From Mesostigma viride (lineage: Eukaryota > Streptophyta > Mesostigmatophyceae > Mesostigmatales > Mesostigmataceae), in the NCBI GenBank assembly GCA_009746045.1, contig RPFO01000080.1, positions 10,602,242 to 10,666,241 on the forward strand: a DNA stretch of 64,000 bases, given 5' to 3'. Positions 51,588 to 62,108 of the stretch are shown one piece after another. The notes below the pieces were generated by a model. It ran no database searches. It saw nothing but the letters and a program-made list of their open reading frames with translations, and was not told the origin of the DNA. The first letter of the stretch is position 1. Each line of letters begins with the position of its first letter. The position numbers and the translations under genes were made by a program.

Positions 51588-53963
51588 CCGATGCGCTCCC
51601 ACATTAGTGCCCGAGGAAAACGGGCATCTTTCGTAGCTAGTGTATCTTATTTGTACAAGGTTATGGCCAATGCCTGTCTCAATAATCGAGAGCGCAGGTA
51701 GAGACTTGTACCTAGTCAGCTCCTGTCTCCATAAATGAGAGCGCAGCAAGAAGAGGGATTGTTAGCATGTCAATCTTCAGCTCGAGCCGCCCTTTACTGC
51801 ATGCACGTCCTTACGGCACCGAAGTGTGATGTGTGACAGTCGTCTCATCGTTGTGATCGGGAGAGAACGAAATCTGTTGCGACACGTGGTGGATGCCTCG
51901 TCTAGGCAAGTCCTCCGCTCGGCCTGACGATGAAGGGGGGCAGCTCAACGGGGTCGGCCGGAGTCCTAGTCAGGGGTTGGTGCATCACACGTGTAGCCCT
52001 GCTCATGGCGGCGGTCGGCGTGGGCGGCGGCGTGGGCACGCCCGCCGCGGGTGCCGGGCGGGCGGCAACCCGAGTAGGCCTAGCGGGGGGGGGCGGGGAG
52101 GGGGAGAGCGCCCAGCAGCCGAGAATGCGACGGCTTGCTACAAGTCAAGCTCAGTGCTGCTTCGGCGAGCCGGAGAGCTTCCTTAGTGCTGGCGCTGTGC
52201 GCCACCTGCTGGCCATTGTGCGTGACGCAGGCGTATCCAGGCATACTTGTCGTGCTGGTCCTCGAGCTGATCGAAGTGTTTGTGGATGCGGAGATCCTTT
52301 TGCTCCTTCGTCACCTGCTGGATGGCGGAGTGGTCCTGCTCCTGGAGGTGGGCGTACAGCCCAGGGTATGATTCCTGCTGTCGCATAGCCCCTGCCGGGC
52401 TCTGATGACGCCCGGGCACCGGCGGAGGCTGATGAAGCGGGGCGGACATCGTGGGGCAGCCGGGGTCCAGCTGCCGGCACCTTGCCTGTGAGGTGCCACA
52501 TATATGGCAAGTGCCGGGCCGATGGTGGGCAGCCGAGCATGGTTGTCGAGGCCATGGTCATCGCGGCAAAAACCCGCTTCCGCGGCGCTTGTAGGCGATT
52601 TGTTTGCCCTGACCCTCCAATGCTGCAGCGGGCTTTGCAAGCAAGTGACGTTTCTGCAAAACCGATAGTGCCACGTGTTTACGAGGTTGCGAGCGGAATC
52701 TCATGCGTATGCGTGCTGTCACTAGTCAGCGGTGGCCTGAGCGCGCTGGCCAGGGGGATGCGAGCGTGCAGGTAGTATAGATCCACACAAGCGCTTGCGG
52801 ACTATAACAGAACTTCGAGGCAGCAGTGCTGTATAGAGCCAGTTGGCAAAACGTAGGTCATCAAGGCGTCCTGACGGTGCGGGAAACGAATTTTGGCAGT
52901 TACCAAGAAGTTTCAGTGCATACCCAGGCTGTTGACCCATGAACCCCGGCCAAGTAGATATGCTAGCTCAAGAGCACCTCGCTTGTGCAATTTGGAACCT
53001 CCCAACAGAGACAGCATGCTCTCCTGGCTTCGAATGCAAGGAAACGTATACATGCATGCTCAGCCTTTGCCGGAGTGTGCACTCAATGCATGTGATTTGC
53101 AAAATCAATGTTAATATAATACCGGAATACGCTGTGCTCATGCGCTTGTCCAGGAATAGTTGTCCCACCTATTGTAATCGAGCACGTGAGCATGCTTCAT
53201 TAATCAATCAATATGCCTGTTGCATGCATGTTCTATTAATTAATTAATTAATTAATTAATTAATAGGCACGTGACTGCGTCATGTGAGCATAAGTCACGT
53301 GTGCATGTTCTATGCATGACATGAATGTACGTTTCTTATTTACTCATGAATATTGTGACTTGCGCTATCTTACGCTGGTTAATTGAAAGATGCAAGCTTG
53401 TACGTACGTAGCATCCTCAAATTATTATGGAAGGGAGAAAAAGTCCCTCGGGTGGAAAAGGGACACGTCATCCCAGCTTGGGCCCAGGGCGACTATGTCA
53501 GCAAGATCCAGGGATGAGTAGAAGGGCCATATGTCAGCAAGATCCAGGGATGAGTAGAGCGATCGATAGTGCAGTTAAAATCTCTAGTTTTTCTTTGGCG
53601 GGCACATGCTTGTGCATCAGAAAAAAGTTCAATGCCTAGAAGTAACATTCCTCATGTGCGTATGCATTCTGTGCAAGACATCTCATATCGGCTTGCAGCA
53701 AAACACCGTGGCACCATGGATAATTGATACTACAAAACTCAGAAGATGGATGCCGGGTCTTCTGCAAATTGTGAAACCCTATAAAGACACAGATTCCCAT
53801 TTCGCGAGAATTCCCTGCTCCATGATCTCCAGACTGAAATCGAATAAGTTTATGAACAAGTTATCTAACAGAGCCCATGCCACTGTGTAGAAGCTTGGTA
53901 AAAGCTTGGGGGTGGAAACTTGGTAAATTCTCATTTGTTGCCCCTCAGAGTGTTGTCTGAGCC
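51588..53963. other. Convergent intergenic interval (fusion gene / CID gene)
   Basis: Holds 3' UTRs, a GC-rich block with open frames (51893-52449), an (ATTA/AATT) run at 53233-53262, and two copies of 'ATGTCAGCAAGATCCAGGGA' (about 53494 and 53531). No firm gene. Confidence 0.4.
52183..52449 (-). CDS. Hypothetical coding fragment, coiled-coil-like
   Basis: An 88-codon minus-strand frame. Its middle part reads L-Q-E-Q-D-H-S-A-I-Q-Q-V-T-K-E-Q-K-D-L and then H-K-H-F-D-Q-L-E-D-Q-H-D-K-Y, a charged helical composition unlike the surrounding random frames. It is antisense to an Arg/Gly-rich frame at 51893-52186 whose style recalls the frame inside the 44358-45383 transposon. It may be a transposon or gene remnant. 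I do not recognise a family. Confidence 0.25.
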   Translation of the reverse strand: MSAPLHQPPPVPGRHQSPAGAMRQQESYPGLYAHLQEQDHSAIQQVTKEQKDLRIHKHFDQLEDQHDKYAWIRLRHAQWPAGGAQRQH

Positions 53964-56619
53964 TCAGACCACATACTCATCGTCCATGCCCACGTCATCA
54001 TCAAATTCATCACCCACAGCAAAGTCCCCATCATGCGCCGGCGGGGGCGGGGGCGGGGCCGGAACGCCGCCATAAGACCCGCCGCCACCCCTGCCACCCC
54101 CGTAGCCCCCTTGCGGCGCCAACCCAGGGACGCTACCCTGGTAGCCCCCACCCCCCCCGGTCGCTCCCCCTATCCCCTGCGTATGCCACGCCGACGCACC
54201 AAAGGAAGCACTCGCGAAACCAGGGGGCTCATCCACGCCCCCATTCGCGCCACCCCCACCCTCAAAGCCCGCGCGCATTGCCAGCCGAGGATCGGACAGT
54301 GCCCGATCCGCCCTAGCACCCGCCACTCCACCCCCAACCGGCCCGCTGCTCCCCCGCCCATAACCCCCAGCGCCACCCCCTGGGGCCTCCCAGGTGGAAG
54401 CCGCAGGGTGTGACCCGGACGGATCCTCCCTGCCCGCCGGCTGCCAGCTGTCACCATCTCCTCGAGACACTGCGTTTGAGGGACCCCCGGCGCCGATGCC
54501 GCCGATGCTACCACCGCCACCAACTCGTCCGCTGCTTCCAGCTCCGCTGGTCATTATGGGGCTAACAGACGCCCCCCCCGTGGCAATGATATTGTTTCCC
54601 CCGGGATTGCTCTTGTTGTTGACATTGCTGCTGTTATCGTTACTGTTGGGTTTGATGCCGCCACCACCTGTCGCGATGCCCTCGTCGGCCGCCTTCCTCT
54701 CGGACACCTCGAGCTGTTTGGCGGCGACGCGGGCGGCGTGTCGCCTGGCGTCGGCCACCTGCTGCTGCACCTTCTTGAGTGCATCTTGTCGCAGGTTGAT
54801 CACGTCCTGGGAGCCATGCATGAGGGAGCAGGCATAGCAAGTACTAGTTACCAAGTACAACCATGTACGCACACCGGGCCGCATATCAACTACCAACGCG
54901 TGTCCTGCAGGCGTCTAAGCACATCCCGGGTGGGGGCAGGCATCGACCGAGACGGGGGCAGGCAGAGAGAACAAGTGAGGACACTGAGGGAGAAGAAGCG
55001 ACCACTCGTCGCAGGTGGAGCACCGCTTGAGCAAATGCATAAAGGGAGCAGGCAAGCGTGTTAGGCACGCAGGCATAGGCAAGCGCGTTAGGCACGCAGG
55101 CATAGGCAAGCGCGTTAGGCAAGCATGCATAGGCAAGCATGTTAGGCACGCAGGCATAGGCAAGCGCGTTAAGCAAGCATGCATAGGCATGCGTGTGAGG
55201 CAAGCATGCATAGGCAAGCATGTTAGGCACGCAGGCATAGGCAAGCGCGTTAAGCAAGCATGCATAGGCATGCGTGTGAGGCAAGCATGCATAGGCATGC
55301 GTGTGAGGCAAGCATGCACAGGCATGCGTCGAGAGTGGATCACGAGAGTGAATGACCAGAGTGGATGACTAGAGTGGATCACGAGAGTGAATGACCAGAG
55401 TGGATGACCAGAGTGGATGTTTAGAGTGAATGACCAGAGTGAATGATTAGAGTGGATGATTACAGTGAATGACTACAGTGAATTTCGAGAGTGAATGACT
55501 AGACTCCGGCTTCTCAAGGCACCCCCCTTGGCAAGGGGATGGGATCGTGGAAATGTTGGAGTACATGACGAGAGTGCCGTACCTGCAGCATGGATATGAG
55601 TCGCTCGGTGCGCGACATCTCCATCCCCGCCATCTGAAGATAGTCCGCTAGCCCCGCGGATGCGTCCTCTAAGTGACCCTCCAGCTCCAGCAGTTGCTCC
55701 GCATTGAGGGACGACACAGGGGGGGCGCCCTCCTGGCCGACAGGAGCGCAGGGAATCCACATGTCCATGGCCAAAGTGCATATATTCAGAGTGAACCTTA
55801 CTGAGTGCATGTTTTCAGAGTGACCTTGTGAGTTTTGGGAGGTGCGGGGGAATGGGTGAGCGAGTCAACGGAATTCTTAAGTAGGAGGGAAGTTGATTTG
55901 CTGCTTGGTTGGAGGGGGGGGGGGGGGGGGGCCGCGCCCTCCTTGGGGTGAAAGGGGGGAACAAGACGTGGGTGAGTTGGTTAGATAGTTTGGTGGGTCA
56001 GATAGTTCGGTTGGTTAGACAGTTTGGTGGGTGAAATTCTCGTTTGTTGCTCTCTCATATTGGGGGACATGTGCGCCCGGGTTGCCGTAACAGCTGAAAA
56101 CTTACATGGATATGAAACCTAGATAATAAGAAACCTAGATGATATGACACCTAGATAATAAGAAACCTAGATGGTATGACACCTAGATAATTAGAAACCT
56201 AGATGATATGAAATTCCAGATATACTACTATGAATACATTGAAAGGCAACCCAGAAGCGTGAGGTGGGCAGCGTGCAGCCGGTGGGTGCTAAGCTTTGTG
56301 GGGGCCAGCCCCTTGTCTGGAGGGGTTGCACTCCATCCTTCTAGATGGTGACCCATTACAGTGACCATGATAGTGACCATGACCATCACACTTGGCTTCG
56401 TGGGGGCCAACCCCTCGTCGAAGGTGTCAAGTTCCAAAGTTTTCAGACTCGATTGGAGACATAGGTGGGTGGGAATGTGATTTTTTTGCTGAGTGGCGGC
56501 AGAAGAGGGAGGGGGGGGGGTTTTGCTGAGTGGGGGGAGGGGGGGTTGTTAATGCTATATTGCTTGGTGGTGGTGGTGGTGGTGGTGGTGGTGGTGGTGG
56601 TGGTGGTGGTGGTGGTGGT

Positions 56620-56671
<52 letters not shown>

Positions 56672-58277
56672 GTGGTGGTGGTGGTGGTGGTGGTGGTGGT
56701 GGTGGTGAACGCTATGTTGCTTGTTTGGATTGGGGGGGGGGGGGGGAGCCAGCTTGGGTGGCCACATGTCAAAGAGAAAACCAGCATATCAAAGAGACAT
56801 ATATAAGCAATCGTTGCTATGTTTACTATTTAAAGTATGCGCAACCTATGGCTTTCTTTTTTATGAGTGTGTGCTTGGTTGGGTGGGCAGATTGCTGTCT
56901 TGCGTGTGATTGCCTGGTTGTGGGGTTGGGCAGCTCATGGGCTTGGCATCGCGGGTGCAGTTGTGGATGTATGGGGGGGCTTATGCTAACGATCCACGTT
57001 TCAAAAGGACTCGTGTTCTCCGCAAACTGACATGCGAGCACATCCCCCATGCGAGCACATTGTCAGGAGAGGCATTGCCCGCGTCGGCACATTGTCAGGA
57101 GACGCATCACAATACTGCTGTATGCCAAAACTATACGTATGGAATAGTGCTAAATAGAGAAAACAAGTAAAAACCATTAGAGGCAATGCCCATGTCGTTA
57201 CAATGTGCTTATACATAAACACAACACGCGGAGCCCTTTCAAACCAAATAATGATTGACGAATATTTTTTCCATAGTAAAAATTACCCATTCTTCTTTCT
57301 TGCAAGCATGTGGCCGGCATGTAGGTGGCATGCTGGCGGCATATTGGTGGCATGCTGGCAGAGTTGGGTGGCATGCAGGCGGTATGCCATTACCAAACCA
57401 ACCAGGCTGCAGCTATCCTTGCGAATCGACGTATGTCATGACATTACCACATAAATCTGAGGCTGCCACACCTGCCTTTGGTTGGGCAGTCACATTTATT
57501 AAGAATGATACATACACGCACTATCTATGAAGCCGCGCACATGCACATGCACACGCACATGCATGGCATTGAGTAAAAAATGGCATTGAGTTTTGACTGC
57601 ATGGTGTCGGTCACATACTACACAAAGAGATAGGGCTAAAATTTGATATTTAGGTATCTAGATATTTAGATATTTAAATAAACATATCCCTGGCTCACCT
57701 GCATGAGCTTGGCCTCCAGAGCCTGCAAGCTCGCATGATACGCATCCTCCGCGTTCACCCCGATCTCCTCTAGCTGTACCATCTCCTTTTGGAGCACGTT
57801 GGCCTGCTTGGAAAGCATGCCGCCGCCCTTGAGCGCCGCGCCAGGCGCGCCGTCCGGGCCCGGGCGCTTGCCCGCGGCGGCGCCGGTCACGCGCGCGCGC
57901 AGCTCGTTGATGCTGTGGCCTGGGAACACCTGCCGCTGCTCCCAGATGTCGAGTAGCCGTTTGAGCTCGTTCAGAGTTTGCGGCGCCTGCTTGAGCACGT
58001 GCTTGAACACGCGGGGAAGGATGGTCCAGACCTCGTCCTGGAAGCCTTTGTGGCCATGCTTCCGGCTGTTCTGGAGGATGTCGTTGATGAGGTAGATGAA
58101 CGCGATTTTGCGGTCGGGCGCGGCCGCCACGTACTCGCGCTCCCACACCGCAACAATGTGCTTGAATTTCTTGTTGTGGAAGATGCACCAGTGGGACAGC
58201 GTCTCGATGCTTTGCTGGGAGGCCGTGAGCTTGGACAGCTTCTCGGCCAGCGCTTTCTCCGTGAAAGACGCACTCAT
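53964..58277 (-). CDS. CID (RPR) domain protein, RPRD1/Rtt103-like RNA polymerase II CTD-binding regulator, 3 exons
   Basis: Exons on the minus strand: 58277-57699 (193 codons), 55732-55583 (50), 54806-53964 (281 including TGA), all phase 0, total 523 residues. Residues about 4-130 form a CTD-interacting domain: 'LSKLTASQQSIETLSHWC', 'NKKFKHIVAVWEREY', 'RKIAFIYLINDILQNSRKHG', 'FKHVLKQAPQTLNELKRLLD', 'IWEQRQVFP'. A coiled-coil region follows across all three exons ('LQKEMVQLEEIGVNAEDAY', 'EQLLELEGHLEDASAGLADY', 'LRQDALKKVQQQVADARRHA'), as in RPRD1/CREPT proteins. The last about 200 residues are low-complexity Gly/Ser/Asn/Pro with an acidic C-terminus (D-E-F-D-D-D-V-G-M-D-D-E-Y-V-V). Family members bind phosphorylated polymerase II CTD in the nucleus and act in termination and CTD dephosphorylation. 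The start ATG at 58277 sits just before the CID, as usual. Confidence 0.88.
55045..55332 (+). repeat. 24-bp minisatellite, about 12 copies
   Basis: Unit 'GGCAAGCGCGTTAGGCACGC' + AGGCATA with variants (TTAAGCAAGCATGC, GTGTGAGGC), showing a higher-order pattern of alternating variants. Second intron of the CID gene. Confidence 0.94.
55333..55505 (+). repeat. About 12-bp 'GAGTGAATGACCA / GAGTGGATGACTA' repeat
   Basis: Around 13 degenerate copies directly after the 24-bp array. Confidence 0.88.
56097..56222 (+). repeat. Short repeat 'AACCTAGATxATAxGA'
   Basis: Alternating 'GAAACCTAGATGATATGACA' and 'CCTAGATAATAA' units in the first intron of the CID gene. Confidence 0.85.
56566..56706 (+). repeat. 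Nested (GGT)n(GGC)n(GGT)n microsatellite
   Basis: About 20 GGT, 15 GGC, then 12 GGT triplets, uninterrupted. First intron of the CID gene (transcribed as ACC/GCC). Confidence 0.98.
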
Positions 58278-60953
58278 GGCTCTCTAGATATATTAACCCC
58301 AATGTGGGCACTGGAGACACAGGCTGCCTCGCGCAACGACCGACCAGGATGAAAAAGGTGGGGATACCCTGGGTTATGATTTTTCAAGGTTGGCCAAAGC
58401 GGCACGACGCGCCAAGACCCGCTATTCACGTTTCAGAAGCAAATCCCTCGCACAGGGTTCAGCCCTCCAAATACCACCATACCCAGGTAACTTCAATTTT
58501 GAACTAAGACTATAGCAGGGTGCCAAGCGCGAGGGCGACTGTGTGCAGGCAGAAGAAAATGTTCTTGATTGCTGCACTGAATATTTAATCGCGACTTCGA
58601 TACCGGGAGCTCGTTTTGGCAATTGGCATTGAGTGAGATTTCGGCTGCTGTAAGTGCGCATGGCGGGTCTGTCGGTGGTGACAGATGCGGCAGTGCCTTT
58701 CGAGCTCTTGCAAGCGGCTTGTGGGCGCCGTACATGCATCTGCTATCTAGTCGATTGTCCAATCAAAAATAATATTTTTAAATAGAAGTAACTTAATAAT
58801 AGCGTATAACTAGTTCCCTACTTAGTACAACGGCGTGGGATCCAACTGAACTGAAATGAACTATAAAACTCCTAGTCTCCCACTATGGTGTCTACTCAAC
58901 TCAACTCAACTCAACAATGGTGTCGACGGAACGGTTTAAAGTTTGATCGGAGATATACAAAATCGTTATAAAATCTCTGCTGCCCATAAGTGCCCATGTG
59001 CGTGGGCACCAACAAGCCACCACCAGTTGTGAGTCCACCACAAGTCCACAGCAACAACATGTTGCGGCATGGCACTGGGCAACAACAACACTGTGGCCAT
59101 CTGGGTCGCCAGTCGTGGTCCTCATCAACTTGTCCACGGCGTGGGACAAGTGCACAGCCAAATTCCCTGCGATCACTGTGATTCCTTTTTGCCTGGTACC
59201 ACTCGCAGATTTGACCGTCAGATATTCGGCCCGCCATTCTGAACTGTCGGATCTTGGGTTCGAAATAAAAGTATGACACTTTTGAAATGTTGGTGGTTTT
59301 GGGGAAACTATGGAAAAGGTGGCGCCCTGGCGCGGTCGTATGCGTGGCCGTAGATCAATCATCGGACGGTTAAACTGGATGAGCGGAAACCCAGAACGAG
59401 AGGTCTGTCGTCAGGATCAATTAAATCAGCGGCCCCTAAGAACCCGCCCCAAGAAGCCGCGGCAGACTACAGGCGCGCTGAACCGTTGTGGAGGGGTGGC
59501 CAAGAAACCGCGGCAGTTACAAAAGGCGCCATGACGGCGCGCACTGGATTTGTCAGCCTGGACCTGGTCAACAAGAATATTCTTCCGGCAGCCCAGGGGG
59601 GGTGGAAAAAACAAAAATATCAGACACCATGCTGAAATTTTCCAAAAGTCGGCCCTTGGACCCTACCTACCTAGCACCTAGGCGCTATACCTAGCAAAAC
59701 CCTGAGGTCCCAAGGGTTTAGGGGTCGACCTAGGGTGCAAAATGATCAGCTCCGCGAGCTCTACAGCTGTACCGTTTGAGCATATTGGTGTATGGGAAAA
59801 TTTCGGTTTTCTTAAATGGGTCGTTGGCCGGCGCGACGCGATACTGGCACGGCACGGCGCTGGACAGCCGAAGCCTTGTAGTGGTGGCAGACGGCAGCAT
59901 ACTTCCGTGCCTAGGGGCAGCACCATCTTGCGGGCAACCCCCCCCCCTCTATGGTACCTGCCAAAATTTTGACTGCAGATTTGGGTTCAGCTCGCCAAGT
60001 GCTATCAGTTTGTCCGTCAAACCGTTTCAAAATTCCGACCATAGAGGGAGCTAGCAGAAAATCCAAGTGTTTTGTTGTAAAAAACCCATATCGGCCCGGC
60101 ACCCTACCTACCTACCCTTTAAGTTAACGGTTTTTGAGGCTCTGTAACTGCTAACCTAGAGACCCCCTGGGGTTGCGACCAGTGGCAAACATGCTTGTTT
60201 TCGCGAGATCTACTCGAATCCAGCATGATGTAAATTTTCTTGTTTTTTTCCACCCCCCCTGGGCAGCCTGCTTCTTTTCCGGGCCTGGACACTTTCTAGA
60301 TCGGAATCGGTATTGTCTGGCCCACTCTGGTTCCGGGAGACAATCTCTACTAAAATGGCAGCCTGAACAAGGCCTGAAGATTCAATCATGGCTCCGGACT
60401 GCTCCGGAACTTGGATTCTCCCTTTTTTATTTCCGCGAGGCGGTTACTGTTCAACTGAACTTTTCACGCGGACAAACAACAGGTAGGTACTGCAATCTGG
60501 TTCAAAAGGCAACTTCCCCGCCTCCCTGGAAACTGAACCCCCTATTAGCCTTTCACCTGTCACCGCCACACGTGTGTGTGCCCACCTTCATTAGGATTCG
60601 CTGATACTCATTTCCCCTCTCACCTCTTTGGTCCATCATTGGCTAATAAAATATACCCATTTCCCCGAAAACTGAACCCCCGGCTTAGCAGGGATTACCT
60701 ATTGGCTATATTTGGAATAAACGTACACCTATTTACCTGGAAAACTGAACCCCCGACGCAGTCGGGGCACGTGTAGGGTGTAGATTCCGTAACGTCTTTA
60801 TTTCATGTCCATCTACGGACACGATGGTCCGAGAAATGAAAAATTCATTGCTTTGGACCAATTCTGACCAAATGTCGGGACAAATCTACCAGTTCGTACT
60901 TGTCCCACTGCAGTGGTCCAAGTTCCGCACTTGTCCCACTTGTGGACAAGCTG

Positions 60954-61094
60954 CTTGTCTCACTGGACACTCGTGGGACGCAGCGCTCTAGTGGCCACTC
61001 GGGACGCTTGTAGTCACTCGGGCCATGTTCGTGACTACAAGTCGGCCCTCGTGACCACTATAGCGCTGGTCCCACTCGGGTCCAGTGAGACAAG
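60954..61094. repeat. 141-bp imperfect palindrome (64-bp arms, 13-bp loop)
   Basis: Left arm 60954-61017 runs from CTTGTCTCACTGGACACTCG to CTTGTAGTCAC. Right arm 61031-61094 runs from GTGACTACAAGTCGGCCCTC to CCAGTGAGACAAG. The arms are inverted complements with roughly 10-12 mismatches and similar length. The spacer is TCGGGCCATGTTC. Confidence 0.88.
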
Positions 61095-61154
61095 CTACAC
61101 ATTTCACCAACAGCTGATCAGCCCTGGATCAGCGCGGTCTCAGCCTGGGATGAT

Positions 61155-61195
61155 GTCAGTCAGCCAGTCAGTTAGATCCCACGCCGCACCTGGGC
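61155..61195 (+). repeat. Isolated copy of the 67-bp minisatellite core
   Basis: 'CAGTCAGTTAGATCCCACGC' + CGCACCTGGGCT matches 'GTTAGTTGAATCCCACGCCG' + CACATGGGCT from the array at 9878-10292, 51 kb away. Confidence 0.65.
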
Positions 61196-62108
61196 TGATG
61201 TATGGCAACACTGTGAACCCATCGTCCAGGCCACTGCCAGGACTGCTGCCAGGGCACGGCGCCACGGACCAACGCTGGAACGCCGCTCCCAGTCAGCTTT
61301 GGAACCAAAACACACCTTTTCACAACTGTATGATCACACGTCAAAGCTCCAGGGAGCTGCAAATGACGTTGACCTGATAAGTCTGTTGCTGAAGTAGTTT
61401 CTCTATTGGTACCTTTCGTCCAGAAAGATCAAGGGCCGTAGAATCCCGACTCGCTTCAGAGGTGCGTCAGGAGTCAGGAGGAAGAGGACAGGCGCTGAAC
61501 AGCGTGTCAGCAAACATTTCCGCTTGGGGTGGCAGCAGCTACGAAATATCGTCGTCACGGCGCGGTCATGGTGGCAATAAAATTCTTACTGTACTTACTG
61601 CTCTTCAAGTTTTATTTCCCCTTGGTCTCCCTTGCTTTTGATTGGGTATCAGCCCAAGTGCCTGGCGTCCATCCCCCTGTTCGTTGCAAATTCGACTGAA
61701 GCTCATTATTTATTCGCAGCGACGTTCTCCGCTTTCGTTTTCATCATTTCAGGAAAGGACACTGAGGTGTTTTCTGGATCGCTTGGACAATCGGCGGGAG
61801 GATAGATAGCGAATGACGTAATAAGTCCTATCCTTTACTTTGGGCGCCTAATACGAATAAGGAACAGATGGTTCCCCATCTCCACCTTGTCGCATTTTCA
61901 CCTGGCGCGGGTTCATGAATTGTAATCGCTGTCTCTATGAAAAATGGCCATGCGCTTTCGTACGTGGGAATTTACCGGGCTTTGGTTGCCCCCTTGTCGA
62001 GGCGGCAATGACCAGGGGAGGGCCAGGGAAGGTGGTGATTAGCCCGCCCTGTGGCGATTACCTGTCTTAGCCCCGGAAAATTCAGCATCGCCGGGACTCC
62101 CGTTAAAA

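Larger units (their letters stand above)
58278..62108. other. Divergent intergenic interval (CID gene / PRT1-like gene)
   Basis: 3.8 kb with no supported gene. Contains inverted copies of 'GGCAGCCCAGGGGGG..TGGAAAAAAC' (59590-59620 and 60240-60270), a repeated 'CGGCCC..ACCCTACCTACCTA' (59650 and 60090), three copies of 'AAACTGAACCCCC' (60531, 60669, 60741) and the hairpin at 60954-61094. Both promoters must lie near its ends. Confidence 0.45.

Noticed and set aside
60750-60767. CCCCGAC-GCA-GTCGGGG hairpin as a Helitron 3' end
   Set aside because: No CTRR terminus follows at the expected distance, and no TC start or Helitron protein was found nearby.
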